Notes: generated by a model not told the origin, from the sequence alone. Counted from the first letter of the stretch, positions 32,631 to 42,201 are shown. The stretch is 53,196 nucleotides of DNA from Lachnospiraceae bacterium (GCA_015057615.1 SVEA01000126.1:1-53196), one strand, 5' to 3'. Numbers and translations are program-made.

Positions 32631-33848
32631 TTAATCGATCTTTGTTAAAAGTGCTATTGTATCAAACCGTAATAGCAAGAGAAGTGCAACCCATATCCCG
32701 ATGCATGCGCATATAAAAAACAACAGGAAAATCAACATCATATTTGCAAAACCGATTCCTGCCACACCCATCAGCATTGGCAGAACCAATATGCAGCCTG
32801 ACAGGTATAAAAACATAGTTTCTAAAAAATACGATGCTGCTCCGGATAATTTCGGGTGCCCCAGGGAGCTTGCAATCGCCATTTCCTGCCGGTAGCTTCG
32901 CAAAATCAGAAAGGACACTAGTTGGATCAACAAAATAATTATTAAGAAAAATGGGATCTGAAACCATCGGAACGTTTTTATATTTTCCTGAAGCTTGGAG
33001 GCTGTTTCAATAAATATCCTATCCTGGACTATCAGCTCATCGCCGCTGCGTCTGTCATCCGCTTTCGGAACTGCTTCACCAAAATGTTTTTCCTTCATAT
33101 ATGCTTTAAAGTCATTCAGATATAATGGGTTTTTAATGGTGCAGCGAGCCGAGTCATAATAAAAGGTATTTCCGCTTTCCTCCACGAATAAGCGGAGCCA
33201 ATTGATGGGAACAATCATATTCTGTGTATCTGACGAATCGCTTCCTTGCTGGAATGTGCCGATGACCGTTAAGGACGGTTCTCCCACTTTAATAAAATTA
33301 AAGGTATAGCCATCCTTATTAAACTTATAGATATACATTGGAAATGATAAGGTATCTCCTATGGAAATGTCATGCCGTGCAGCATAGGATTCGCTGACCA
33401 CACACACAGGCTCTTTCCCTTCTAAATAAGTTTCATCCCAGCCATCCGCAAAGATGATTTCTTCGCCGCTGACCGATAGCAATGCCTGAAGAGAATTTGC
33501 TCCAATGATTGTTGTGTCGCAAGCCTTTACAAACTCTACCCGGTTGATCAGTTCCAGATTTCCACCCGCCTGCGCCGTATAAAGCGGCTCCGTAATATCA
33601 GCAGAAAGCAATGCATCCAAGCGGTTTGTCATAATTTCCAATCCAATCAGCCTGGAACCATTTTGATTAGTTATCTGCGCAGTAACCGTAATCGTATCCG
33701 CAAGACTTTTCAGTGCTACTTCATTTTTCCGGATGTTCCCTATGTATATCCCTACAAACGATACTAGCAGTGCAGCAATCCCTACAGACAGCAGGCTGCG
33801 GCCTTTATTACGCCATATATGGCGCCGAATTTCAGATAGGAAAAACAA
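32631..33848 (-). CDS. FtsX/MacB-family ABC transporter permease
   Basis: The 405-residue protein has one N-terminal transmembrane helix (about 17-37, GRSLLSVGIAALLVSFVGIY), a large extracytoplasmic MacB-PCD-like domain (about 40-285) and three C-terminal helices (about 293-316, 335-365, 370-395), the FtsX layout. It starts at TTG 33848 behind GAGAGG. It forms the membrane part of an exporter or mechanotransmission complex with the ATPase encoded 122 bases downstream. The substrate is unknown; related systems export peptides or lipoproteins or give antimicrobial-peptide resistance. Confidence 0.9.
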   Translation of the reverse strand: MFFLSEIRRHIWRNKGRSLLSVGIAALLVSFVGIYIGNIRKNEVALKSLADTITVTAQITNQNGSRLIGLEIMTNRLDALLSADITEPLYTAQAGGNLELINRVEFVKACDTTIIGANSLQALLSVSGEEIIFADGWDETYLEGKEPVCVVSESYAARHDISIGDTLSFPMYIYKFNKDGYTFNFIKVGEPSLTVIGTFQQGSDSSDTQNMIVPINWLRLFVEESGNTFYYDSARCTIKNPLYLNDFKAYMKEKHFGEAVPKADDRRSGDELIVQDRIFIETASKLQENIKTFRWFQIPFFLIIILLIQLVSFLILRSYRQEMAIASSLGHPKLSGAASYFLETMFLYLSGCILVLPMLMGVAGIGFANMMLIFLLFFICACIGIWVALLLLLRFDTIALLTKID

Positions 33849-33981
33849 TAAGCATCATCCTCTCATTATTAGGTGTATAAATGACGGTAATATCCACGGT
33901 ATATAGGTTCAATAAAAGCTGATCTCATCCGATAATGATTCTATTTTAAAACTTTGAAATCTCAGTTGTTTATGGCATGAA

Positions 33982-34059
33982 TGTCATAAGCTATCTTAAG
34001 ATTTTGCCATGAATAGGAACTTATATATATTCATGAAATGTTTTTAATAGCTTATGGCA
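33982..34059. repeat. Nested inverted repeat D1
   Basis: TGTCATAAGCTAT (33982) pairs with ATAGCTTATGGCA (34047), and inside it CATGAATA (34008) with TATTCATG (34028). No ORF inside. Confidence 0.6.
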
Positions 34060-34077
34060 CTCATATTTGTTTATTAT

Positions 34078-34175
34078 ATAATTTGGGTATCATACGTCAG
34101 ATTTACATGAAGAGGAATATGTTTAAATATATATTCATTGCTTCATTTACAAGTGACTTATGATACCCAAATTAT
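34078..34175. repeat. Inverted-repeat element D2 with perfect 17-bp ends
   Basis: ATAATTTGGGTATCATA (34078-34094) and TATGATACCCAAATTAT (34159-34175) are exact inverted repeats, and inside ATTTACATGAAG pairs imperfectly with CTTCATTTACA. The 98-bp unit has no coding capacity and resembles a miniature transposable element or large hairpin. Confidence 0.65.
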
Positions 34176-34305
34176 TATGTAATATTTAGTAAATATTATT
34201 TTAACATTCTTGTCTGTATTTTCAATCAACGACAAATCCTTACTGTCTGATATCTGATAACTTCATGTATTTTAAATTTCTCGTTTTATTTGGAGTAGTC
34301 TTTAG

Positions 34306-34719
34306 TTATCCTTCCCTACGTTTCTTTGTAACAATGATCTGTATAACAATTCCAATTACAACAGATACAAGAATTACTCCCATCCAAATTTCAAATCCGG
34401 GGTTATGCTGAAGTCTATATACTTCTTCTGCCTTCATGCCTTCCATAATCTTACCTTCATTAAGCCCCTTAATGAACCTTCCAAGATAATTTCCGGCAAA
34501 AATACCGACAACGATTCCTGCGGTCATAAATACTGAAACAAATTGCTGATTTAAGAAAATCAGTAATAGGGTAATCAATCCCAGAACCAAATAGAACTTC
34601 CAGTTATGTGCCGCCCACTGAAACAAATATTCTGTGTTCAAAACGGTAAATGCTAACCCTGCAACGACCGCTAGAATAACAGCCTCGATCACCGCATATA
34701 CATATTTTTTTCTATTCAT
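34306..34719 (-). CDS. Membrane protein of unknown function
   Basis: The 137-residue protein has four probable transmembrane helices: AVIEAVILAVVAGLAFTVLN, FYLVLGLITLLLIFLNQQFV, VFMTAGIVVGIFAGNYLGRF and WMGVILVSVVIGIVIQIIVT, with a charged loop (KGLNEGKIMEGMKAEEVYRL) before the last. I recognise no family. It has GGAAGGA before the ATG and stands alone between an inverted-repeat element and element C1. Confidence 0.75.
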   Translation of the reverse strand: MNRKKYVYAVIEAVILAVVAGLAFTVLNTEYLFQWAAHNWKFYLVLGLITLLLIFLNQQFVSVFMTAGIVVGIFAGNYLGRFIKGLNEGKIMEGMKAEEVYRLQHNPGFEIWMGVILVSVVIGIVIQIIVTKKRREG

Positions 34720-34918
34720 CGTTTTATCCTTCCATTCATTTCTCTAAAGGTACTAACAAGGTATGAAAATACTAATTTAAAATAATGATGCCTGGGATGA
34801 AGTTAAGTAATTCACATTATAATAAATGAATGTGAATATACTTACTGTTATATTATAATCTAAACTTGTATATATTTCCAGCTTTGTTTCCCAATACATA
34901 GTGGGTTACTTGCTTCTT

Positions 34919-35120
34919 GTTACTGTTCACACATGGACAAAGTCTATAATATGATTTCGACAAATGATATTCGATAAGGAGTATTTGCATTCGTTGGTAC
35001 TTTGGCTCCGTATTTTGGAGCCTTATGTACCGCTACGTAATGCAACTAAGCGAAAGCGTCTCCGATTCGGATACAATTGACGAAATCATAGCATGGTATA
35101 CTTGGGGTGTGAACAGTAAC
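34919..35120. repeat. Palindromic element C, copy C1
   Basis: Ends GTTACTGTTCACAC and GTGTGAACAGTAAC, 202 bp in total, nearly identical to the copy at 43693-43896. The internal sequence is palindromic too (TTGGCTCC..GGAGCCTTA, GATTTCGACAAAT..ATTGACGAAATCAT). No flanking direct repeat was found for this copy. Confidence 0.8.
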
Positions 35121-35160
35121 ACTTTTTAATTTATCCCTTGTTATAACCATGCTCCTTTCA

Positions 35161-35221
35161 AAGTCTGGAGACTTTGTGCGTAGCACAAATCTCCGGTTGA
35201 AAGAATGAAATTCTTTCAACC
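35161..35221. repeat. Hairpin array B6
   Basis: AAGTC/GACTT (35161-35174), TTTGTGC/GCACAAA (35173-35189) and GGTTGAAAGAA/TTCTTTCAACC (35195-35221); an alternative outer stem CTGGAGA/TCTCCGG encloses the second hairpin. It directly follows the stop codon of the lipoprotein gene on the minus strand and may act as its terminator. Confidence 0.6.
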
Positions 35222-35242
35222 TTCTACTGCAGAAATTAGATA

Positions 35243-38146
35243 TTACTTTGTTACAGTAACTTTTATTGCCTTATGAAGGCCTGAAGTTCTTGTATAAGCA
35301 ACTATATAAGCTGTGCCCTCCTTTTTCGCTGTTACTGCACCTTTACTGGATACCTTTACGATATCTTCATCAGATGACATCCAATATACATTTTCATTGG
35401 ATCCCTTTGTTAATTTCGCGGTTATAGCAGTAGTTTCATCTTTAACCAAGGAAAGCTTACTTTTATTTAATGTGATTTTTGTAGCTTTTACAATATCTTT
35501 CGCATTTACAACTGTTGCTTTACTGCCGATTACTTTTTTATAAGCTGACGCTGCAGATTTATTGACTTTAACCGTGGTCTCCTCTCCAAGTGCTGATTTA
35601 ATATTAGATATTGGCTTTTTATTCAGAAATGTTACCAGCTTAAAATCAGATAGGGAACCTCTTTCCAGCTTCTTAATCGTAGAAGGTAAGATAATACTTC
35701 CTGATTTCATTCCAAAATTAAATGCATCCCGTGAGATCGTTGTAACTCCTTCCGGTACGTACATAAATTCTACATAACTGTAAGTTCCATAATAAAACAG
35801 CCATCCGGGAAGTTCTTTACAATTTTTAGAAAAGAAAATCAATTGTGCACCTGGTGAAAAGATGCCCCCATCCATCTTGGTAACCGTATCAGGAATCACT
35901 ATAATTTTAGCTTTACTATTTATTAACCCGGACGAATCAATCGCTGTTAATTTATAAGTATATCCGTTATTGGTAACTGTTTCAGGTAAAGATAAATAAG
36001 TATCTTTATGTACTCCCTCTCCCTGAAGTCCTATCAAAGTAACCTCACCGGTTTTATCCTTTCCTGATTTTGTAACCTGATAAATAATTTTATTTTTATC
36101 AAAAATACCATATTCTATATCTTCTGTTACCTTAGACACAATAGTAGGATTTAAGGTTACTGATTTCTCTGTAAGGTCCCCTCCATTTTCATACCCTAGA
36201 CTGGAAGAAATGATACTCTTGTATGCACTCTCCAATCCCTTGGGAACCAGTATAAGAATATCTAGTGGTCCTATACCGTTCCTCACTCCCAAATACACTC
36301 TTTTAGGTAATTTTCTTCCTAAAAATTCGATGGTATCTACGTTAGGAAAATCATAGCTGCTATGGACTAATTCTCCTGTAAAAGAATCTAAAACAATCAT
36401 TTTTCTTACGCTACCGCTTTTTTCTTGATCGATAAGATTATACTCTGCTATTTTGTATTCAGAATCATGGATATAAACTTCTCCGGGTATTTCAATTGTA
36501 TCCTTATTCTCCGGTACATCAATTTTTACCAGCCTCACTTCTTTCTTGGCTTCATCAATAATTTCATAGTGATAAATTCCATTTTGATACTCTATACTAT
36601 CGTCAACGGACTTTACAGTAATCTCTCCTCCTAATAAATGTTCCAGCTTTGAAATCTCACTTCGTCCATACTCATATGAACCCAGCAGGTTTCCCTCACA
36701 ATCATATTTGGAGAATTTGCAATAATAGACGTACTCTCCCTCCACATCAATGCTGCTGGGAATATAATATCCTCCCTCGAATTTGATGGTAGATTTATCC
36801 TTAAGATCAATTAAGTAAGTCTCAGCTGGGTCCTCATCACAGTCAAATACAACCTTAAGATAGCCTCCGTCTATATCACCTTTCATGAAGTAAGCAGAGG
36901 GGTTTATTCCCTTTATATCAAATGCGTTTAGATAAAGGCCATGATTCTTTCCGTCAGTTCCAACAGAATATATATTCATTGTCTTACCATTATTAAAGTC
37001 AACGCCATAATATACCTGGGTCGCATTCGCTGCAAGAAGGGTGAAGGTATTACTTTCAAACCAACTACAACCTTGAGCTTCTAATTCCTTTCTGCTTAAG
37101 CTATGTATTGTTGTCACCTTATGATTATTTATCTTATTTAACTTCATTACTTCCGGTTCCTTAGAAATTGCAAGAAAAAACAATTCGTTTTTTTCATTCG
37201 ACTTCAAATCAAAAATATCCAGCGACTCATGCATTTTTGTTTTGTTCTTTCCATCAAAATTAATGAAATACAATCGATCTATAGGGTCATTCCCGTCTAA
37301 GGTATTATTGACGCTTTTACTGATGTAATAGATTCCATCCGGTACCATAACTGCCTCAAGAGGATCAATAGATTTTAGCTTAACCAGAGATGTCTTTTCA
37401 CCGGTCCTGCCAATTCGTATAATCTCTCGAGCCTTTTTGTCCAATGCAAAGATATCATCATTCTGAAATCCCAGTATGGTTGCCGTGCCTTTAAAAAGCC
37501 TGGTCTTATTCTTTCCATCCACTCCAATTCGGTAGATATCACCATTTACCAGATAGTAAATATCACTTCCCTTTAGGTAAAAGTCACTATTATGAAAATT
37601 GTAATCTTCTACTGTAGTAAGCTCTGTTACCTTCGAGGTTTTTAAATTCTTTGAAACAATCGCGGTTTTATTTTGCTTTCCGGACTTATAAAAGAGATAA
37701 TTTCCCTGAGTAAAAGCTGTCGTACTATGAACCACCTCTTCCGAAGGAATAAAATCTGAAATCGGTGTCGGTTCAGTAGTCGAAGCAGGCTTCTTGCTTG
37801 CCAGTTTTACTGTAGGTTCAGACTTCCCAATATATAACAGCTCTGCGGTGGGATCAAATTCCCCCATCTGTACCAGCTGCGCAGTGGGCTCCGGCGCTTT
37901 GTCTGTTGTTGGCTCCGCGGCGGGGTCCAGCTCCTCGGTTCCTGTTGGCTCTGCGGTCAACGAATCCGATGGCTGATTTATCGCATCCTCCGTGTTGTTA
38001 TTTTCACCGATGCTCCCTTTGGTTGATTTGCTACACGCTGCAGATGCCATAAGCACCATAAGCAGTAAGCACACCAGCCCTGTTTTCTTTACCATCCTAT
38101 AGTTCTGCGGTTTTCGCAAACCTTTCAAGTCGTAATTCATCCTCAT
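35243..38146 (-). CDS. Large lipoprotein with DUF5050-like, LRR-like and Big_2 regions
   Basis: The 967-residue protein has a type II signal peptide with lipobox (VCLLLMVLMASAACSK), so it should be anchored in the outer face of the membrane. A Pro/Thr/Glu-rich linker (about 45-130) follows. Next come repeated beta units of the DUF5050 type (LYFINFDGKNKTKM, IYSVGTDGKNHGLYLNAF, DIYRIGVDGKNKTRLF), then leucine-rich, BspA-like units (KAKIIVIPDTVTKMDGGIF, YVPEGVTTISRDAFNFG), and a C-terminal Big_2 domain (ITLNKSKLSLVKDETTAITA, VSSKGAVTAKKEGTAYIVAY). The start at 38146 follows GGAG with 6-base spacing. The role is probably surface binding or adhesion. It is flanked by hairpin arrays on both sides. 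Confidence 0.88.
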   Translation of the reverse strand: MRMNYDLKGLRKPQNYRMVKKTGLVCLLLMVLMASAACSKSTKGSIGENNNTEDAINQPSDSLTAEPTGTEELDPAAEPTTDKAPEPTAQLVQMGEFDPTAELLYIGKSEPTVKLASKKPASTTEPTPISDFIPSEEVVHSTTAFTQGNYLFYKSGKQNKTAIVSKNLKTSKVTELTTVEDYNFHNSDFYLKGSDIYYLVNGDIYRIGVDGKNKTRLFKGTATILGFQNDDIFALDKKAREIIRIGRTGEKTSLVKLKSIDPLEAVMVPDGIYYISKSVNNTLDGNDPIDRLYFINFDGKNKTKMHESLDIFDLKSNEKNELFFLAISKEPEVMKLNKINNHKVTTIHSLSRKELEAQGCSWFESNTFTLLAANATQVYYGVDFNNGKTMNIYSVGTDGKNHGLYLNAFDIKGINPSAYFMKGDIDGGYLKVVFDCDEDPAETYLIDLKDKSTIKFEGGYYIPSSIDVEGEYVYYCKFSKYDCEGNLLGSYEYGRSEISKLEHLLGGEITVKSVDDSIEYQNGIYHYEIIDEAKKEVRLVKIDVPENKDTIEIPGEVYIHDSEYKIAEYNLIDQEKSGSVRKMIVLDSFTGELVHSSYDFPNVDTIEFLGRKLPKRVYLGVRNGIGPLDILILVPKGLESAYKSIISSSLGYENGGDLTEKSVTLNPTIVSKVTEDIEYGIFDKNKIIYQVTKSGKDKTGEVTLIGLQGEGVHKDTYLSLPETVTNNGYTYKLTAIDSSGLINSKAKIIVIPDTVTKMDGGIFSPGAQLIFFSKNCKELPGWLFYYGTYSYVEFMYVPEGVTTISRDAFNFGMKSGSIILPSTIKKLERGSLSDFKLVTFLNKKPISNIKSALGEETTVKVNKSAASAYKKVIGSKATVVNAKDIVKATKITLNKSKLSLVKDETTAITAKLTKGSNENVYWMSSDEDIVKVSSKGAVTAKKEGTAYIVAYTRTSGLHKAIKVTVTK

Positions 38147-38164
38147 GTTAATCTCCATACCCTT

Positions 38165-38230
38165 TCTTCGCAACCTGCAAACTTTGGGCTGCAAACACAA
38201 AGTTGCGTGTGAAAGATTTATCTTTCACAC
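38165..38230. repeat. Hairpin array B7 in the lipoprotein leader
   Basis: GTGTGAAAGA/TCTTTCACAC (38207-38230) stands beside a stem formed by CGCAAC/GTTGCG (38169 and 38202). On the minus strand TAAGGAGGTA lies just upstream of the array and TATGGAGATTA, the working ribosome binding site, just downstream. They may be a decayed direct repeat like that around array B5. Confidence 0.55.
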
Positions 38231-38367
38231 TACCTCCTTATGCGACCTACTATGTTTCCATGCAATATTATAGACGAAACAATCAGACAAATTGTTCCAC
38301 ATTTTCATTATTTTCCTCGTTTTTTATGGGGTTTATGCAAAATCAATGTAACAGCCCCTTTCTTCCC

Positions 38368-39288
38368 TTATCTATTTACCTTTAATTTATTATAGATTAG
38401 GGATCTTAACGTAGCAATACTATCGATTTCATCCATATGGCCAATATTATCCTGTATAATATTCAAACCAAAATTATGAAGCAATAATCCATTCAGGCAT
38501 TTCTCCGTGATCTCTGCCAAATCTACTGTTTCAAAAAAGCCTTCAAGATACGGTCCTGCAAATTTAAATGCTTCACATATCAATACGGTAAGTTCATACT
38601 CTTTGGGTGCTAGTAAGGAATCAGCGAAATCAATAATTGTCACCGTATTATTATCATCTACCAAAATATTGTCTTCCGTTAAGTCACCATGGACATATAC
38701 CAAGTCATTCATAGCTAAGGATTGTACATAGTCCTGCCTTTCCTTGACAAAATTAGCTGGCAATACATTCCATCTTGTATTTCTTAAAGCACTTTCTTTG
38801 ACCTCTATATTGTTAAAAGCTTCACAATGGGTATTCCATCGATCTGTGATATCGCGCAGCTGCTTTCCTATACCTCTTTTATCCTCATCGCTCAACCTTG
38901 TCTTGATATCTGCCAGCTCAATACCACACGCATATTCCATTATTATATATTTGAAAACATATTTATCCTCAATTTCGCCTTTTGCTATCACAGCAGGTAC
39001 ATGAATACCTAATTTTTTTGCTCTTTCCATAGAAAAGAGCTCCGTAAAATAGTCACTTTCCATTTGCATACCCGATTCTTTGGGAGCATATACTTTAACC
39101 ACATAGCTTCCTGCCTTAAAAACTGCATTGGTTCCCGGTTTACATTCTTCCAGTTTCACTACTGGCAGATTTTCTTTCTTTAAAATATACTGCACCAAAG
39201 GTTCAAATGCCTCCATACTATGGAATACCACACTCCACGTTTCCCAATTGGATATCTCATTTTTAAATAAATTTCCTTCTCCCTGCAT
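38368..39288 (-). CDS. Aminoglycoside phosphotransferase (APH)-family kinase-like protein
   Basis: The 306-residue protein has the kinase fold with the ATP-lobe Lys in SYVVKVYAPKES, the catalytic Brenner motif YVHGDLTEDNILVDD and the metal-binding IIDFADSLLAPKEYEL. It probably phosphorylates a small molecule; family members act on antibiotics, choline, or sugars, so resistance is not implied. The start at 39288 (MQGEGNLFK) is preferred because the longer frame to 39363 would overlap the terminator of the upstream gene. AAAGGA lies 12 bases before it. Confidence 0.85.
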   Translation of the reverse strand: MQGEGNLFKNEISNWETWSVVFHSMEAFEPLVQYILKKENLPVVKLEECKPGTNAVFKAGSYVVKVYAPKESGMQMESDYFTELFSMERAKKLGIHVPAVIAKGEIEDKYVFKYIIMEYACGIELADIKTRLSDEDKRGIGKQLRDITDRWNTHCEAFNNIEVKESALRNTRWNVLPANFVKERQDYVQSLAMNDLVYVHGDLTEDNILVDDNNTVTIIDFADSLLAPKEYELTVLICEAFKFAGPYLEGFFETVDLAEITEKCLNGLLLHNFGLNIIQDNIGHMDEIDSIATLRSLIYNKLKVNR

Positions 39289-39334
39289 ATCAATTCTTAA
39301 TCCTTTCTTTTTCCTACGTTTGTCAAAAATACAC

Positions 39335-39386
39335 GATAAAAAATGATTATCCTGCGCCACCAAAAGCAGCAGCGGATAATCATTTT
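39335..39386 (-). terminator. Terminator of the methyltransferase-like gene
   Basis: AAATGATTATCC/GGATAATCATTT with a loop of about 20 bases; on the minus strand TTTTTTATCG follows. Confidence 0.8.
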
Positions 39387-39398
39387 ATGCTATTTATA

Positions 39399-40238
39399 CT
39401 AATTTTTCTTTTTTAAAAACATCCACCAATTTGAATCGAAGCCCTCAAAAAACACCTCTTCACATTCATCCAATTCCGATATCCATTGCCTTACCATAGG
39501 GATTATGTTCGCAAACAGATCTGACGGATACCCCCAATCCAGGTCCAGTTGAAACATATAATGATTCATAGCAATCATGCCGTCTTTCTTTAACACCTGG
39601 AATAAGGTTTTTATCAATCCTAAAAAAGGAGCTTTTCCATGCTGCTCTAACGTATTCTGTTTCGTTTCTTTTTGCAGAATTTCAATCATTTTAGGCAGAG
39701 TCTCCATCCAGTCGGAATATATTGTGTCTATGCCCTCTCTGTCGCATAATATTGCTTGAATGACATCATTAACCGCATGTTGAAACGCTATAACATCCAC
39801 ACTTTCCTTGCCTATATGCTTTTCAATAAATGCTGCATCGTCTTCAATTATTTCCATTTTTAAATTCAAATCTTTTGTTTTTCCAAGTAAGCTTTTATTT
39901 AAGATTTTATTCATGTTCGCTGTAATATAATGACTGCCAGGGTGTGTGAAACTGATTACCTGCGGAATCATATCAGCGTCACCCGTTGCTATTTCCAAAA
40001 GACTCAAATCATTTCCATGATAGATCGTATTTAATACTTCCGCCCATCTGGCTCTAAAATATAGCTCATTTACTACTGAAAACTCTGCTATCGGCTTCTC
40101 TAATAAGTTTTTCAGCTGTTGTTTTACAGTAGCTTCCGGAAGCTGAGAAAACTCCTCATATTCTTCTTTGCTTAGATATAACTGTGCACTATCTTCTAAT
40201 AAGGGAAACCATTTTTGATAATTATCTAAGGGTATCAT
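39399..40238 (-). CDS. SAM-dependent methyltransferase-like protein
   Basis: The 279-residue protein shows a Rossmann-type pattern: SLLEIATGDADMIPQVISF for motif I (ExxxGxA), YITANMNKILNKSLLG for motif II, ESVDVIAFQHAVNDVIQAIL for motif IV, and LKKDGMIAMNHYMFQLDLDW. The first glycine-rich loop is less canonical than usual, so the activity is inferred. ATG 40238 (MIPLDNYQ) has AAAGG at the right distance, while 40247 and 40268 do not. The gene shares direction with the APH protein, and a terminator separates the two. Confidence 0.7.
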   Translation of the reverse strand: MIPLDNYQKWFPLLEDSAQLYLSKEEYEEFSQLPEATVKQQLKNLLEKPIAEFSVVNELYFRARWAEVLNTIYHGNDLSLLEIATGDADMIPQVISFTHPGSHYITANMNKILNKSLLGKTKDLNLKMEIIEDDAAFIEKHIGKESVDVIAFQHAVNDVIQAILCDREGIDTIYSDWMETLPKMIEILQKETKQNTLEQHGKAPFLGLIKTLFQVLKKDGMIAMNHYMFQLDLDWGYPSDLFANIIPMVRQWISELDECEEVFFEGFDSNWWMFLKKKN

Positions 40239-40528
40239 TCGTGTCATCCTTTCCGGTAAACAAGACAAATCAGCAAATCACTCCGCTTGTCCCCAATAAG
40301 TTAATTTGTACAACCGTTTTTAATTCCTTCAACTTTTATCCTATGTCCAGATAAATACAATTGCATTCGGATAATAATTTTATATACTTGTGCTTTCTTT
40401 TCCCATAAGTTACAATGAAAATCCTCCACTGTAACCAGACTTCCCTATGTTAATATTATGGTGTAATAGAATGGTAATGATAAATGAAAATGGCTATCGG
40501 ATTTTTACCGATTTTCATATGGAGCAAA

Positions 40529-40876
40529 TTAAGCCGGTGCTGTGATTTCCAGATGATTTCCCTCACTATCTCTAAATTCTGCAACCCAGTTGTCTTTTAT
40601 CTTCGTGAGTGGAAATACAAGCTGTACTTTATCCAGAGTTTTCTTTAGAACCTCCAAATTCTCAACCTCTATACTTGGTAAGCAATTGGTTCCGTAGGTA
40701 TGCGGTTCCTCCACCTCTTCATATGCAAATAACCCCAAGCGAAATCCATTGATATCAAATATACTGTAAATCCGGTCTTTCACCATTACCGGCTGTTCGA
40801 AAAATTCTTCATAAAACCGGATCGCTCTATCCATATCTTTCACACAGAGATATAATGATCTAATCATCCACTCCAT
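40529..40876 (-). CDS. VOC-family (glyoxalase/bleomycin-resistance-like) protein
   Basis: The 115-residue protein carries a compact VOC domain: SLYLCVKDMDRAIRFYEEFF, YSIFDINGFRLGLFAYEEV and the last ligand in WVAEFRDSEGNHLEITAPA. The first His ligand position is occupied by Tyr (SLYLCV), so it may bind another substrate rather than a catalytic metal. GGAGGAA precedes the ATG. Confidence 0.85.
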   Translation of the reverse strand: MEWMIRSLYLCVKDMDRAIRFYEEFFEQPVMVKDRIYSIFDINGFRLGLFAYEEVEEPHTYGTNCLPSIEVENLEVLKKTLDKVQLVFPLTKIKDNWVAEFRDSEGNHLEITAPA

Positions 40877-41018
40877 AAAATTCCTCCATAATTCTTAACT
40901 TACCCGCTTATCCTATTTATCCTGCAAATAGAACCATCTATAAAAATCAGAAGATAAAATTCCTGTATAATTTAGTTAAAAGTCTTACCTTCCTGTAGTA
41001 TTATAATTTTCCCCTTCA

Positions 41019-41888
41019 TTATGAAAGGCAATGATCGATGAACTCCTTAATCAGTCCCAGAAGCTCATTGCTCCAGAAGGATCCTTCATGGGGAGCCCCA
41101 TCCACACAAATCATGGAAGCATCCGCACCTGCATCCAATAGCCTGTGGTAGATCAATTCACTTTGTGAATAATCTACCATATCATCCTGGTTTCCCTGTA
41201 AAATTAGAAATGGCGGATATTCTTTTCCATATTGAATATGATTGATTGGATTAATATCCCGTAGCTTCTCTATGTTTCCTTCTGTGTCCTCGCCCCTTAA
41301 GCCTTCAAAAATCGGTTTCATATCCTCCGGTATTAGCGCAATATTATTAATTATTTCCGTTAAATCTGTCGGGCCGAAGCAGTCTACTACCATTCTGACC
41401 GCATCGGAATATTCACTGTATTCCTCGGTTTTATAACGTATCGCATCCCCGGTCAGCCCAACCAGAAGTGCTGTATTACCTCCAGAAGAGGTTCCCCAGA
41501 TCCCGACTTTCTCCGGGTCAATCTGGTATTGCTCGGCATGCTTTCTTAAGAAACGGATTCCGGTTTTCACATCCTCTAAAAATGCCGGGAAAGGATGACC
41601 TTCCAAAGAATTTCTATGGGTTAATGTTGCTACAACATACCCTTCTCTTGCAAATTGCGCAAGCTGCGGTATTTCATAATAAACATCAGGGAAGGTCCAT
41701 GCACTGCCTTGTACAAACACAATTAAAGGATATCTTATCTGCTCATTCTCCGGTGATTCCCATGGTTTAAAAATCTGCATTTTCAATTCGACTCCCTGTG
41801 CTGTAGAAAAAACAACGTCCGGAATCATACGTGCCATCCCCTTTAGGGTTGGATTGTTTTTTATTACCTTGATTTCTTTATATGGCAT
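41019..41888 (-). CDS. Alpha/beta-hydrolase esterase (BD-FAE-like)
   Basis: The 289-residue enzyme has the nucleophile elbow GIWGTSSGGNTALLVGL (Ser in GTSSGG), a catalytic Asp in LILQGNQDDMVDYSQSELIY and His in VDGAPHEGSFW. Oxyanion-hole residues are in VFVQGSAWTFPDV. The order matches acetyl-esterase/feruloyl-esterase-type alpha/beta hydrolases, so it probably acts on acylated carbohydrate or small esters in the cytoplasm, as no signal peptide is present. AGGAGG precedes the ATG. Confidence 0.9.
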   Translation of the reverse strand: MPYKEIKVIKNNPTLKGMARMIPDVVFSTAQGVELKMQIFKPWESPENEQIRYPLIVFVQGSAWTFPDVYYEIPQLAQFAREGYVVATLTHRNSLEGHPFPAFLEDVKTGIRFLRKHAEQYQIDPEKVGIWGTSSGGNTALLVGLTGDAIRYKTEEYSEYSDAVRMVVDCFGPTDLTEIINNIALIPEDMKPIFEGLRGEDTEGNIEKLRDINPINHIQYGKEYPPFLILQGNQDDMVDYSQSELIYHRLLDAGADASMICVDGAPHEGSFWSNELLGLIKEFIDHCLS

Positions 41889-42133
41889 TCTTTTCCCTCC
41901 TGAATTATTGATTTAACTGCTATCCTCTCTGTTTTGCTATCACTTTCTCTATAATCCATATTTTATGTAAATCCAATCTCTATAGATGTTACCTTTAACC
42001 AAAAAAGTATAAACGCAATTTCTTTGATTCTATTTTATCATATCATCCATATAATTACACTCCAAAGGTAATGATTTAGCAAGTCAATTTAATGAATGTA
42101 ATCTATAATTAATTGGAATGTTTTATTAACCTG

Positions 42134-42177
42134 TAAAAGGGCTCCTGAAAGCACCTTTCGTTTACTTTCAGAAGCCC
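42134..42177 (-). terminator. Terminator of the P450 gene
   Basis: GGGCTCCTGAAAG/CTTTCAGAAGCCC with a 13-base loop; CTTTTACAGG follows on the minus strand. Confidence 0.75.
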
Positions 42178-42201
42178 GGATACATAATTATATCTATTGT
42201 T

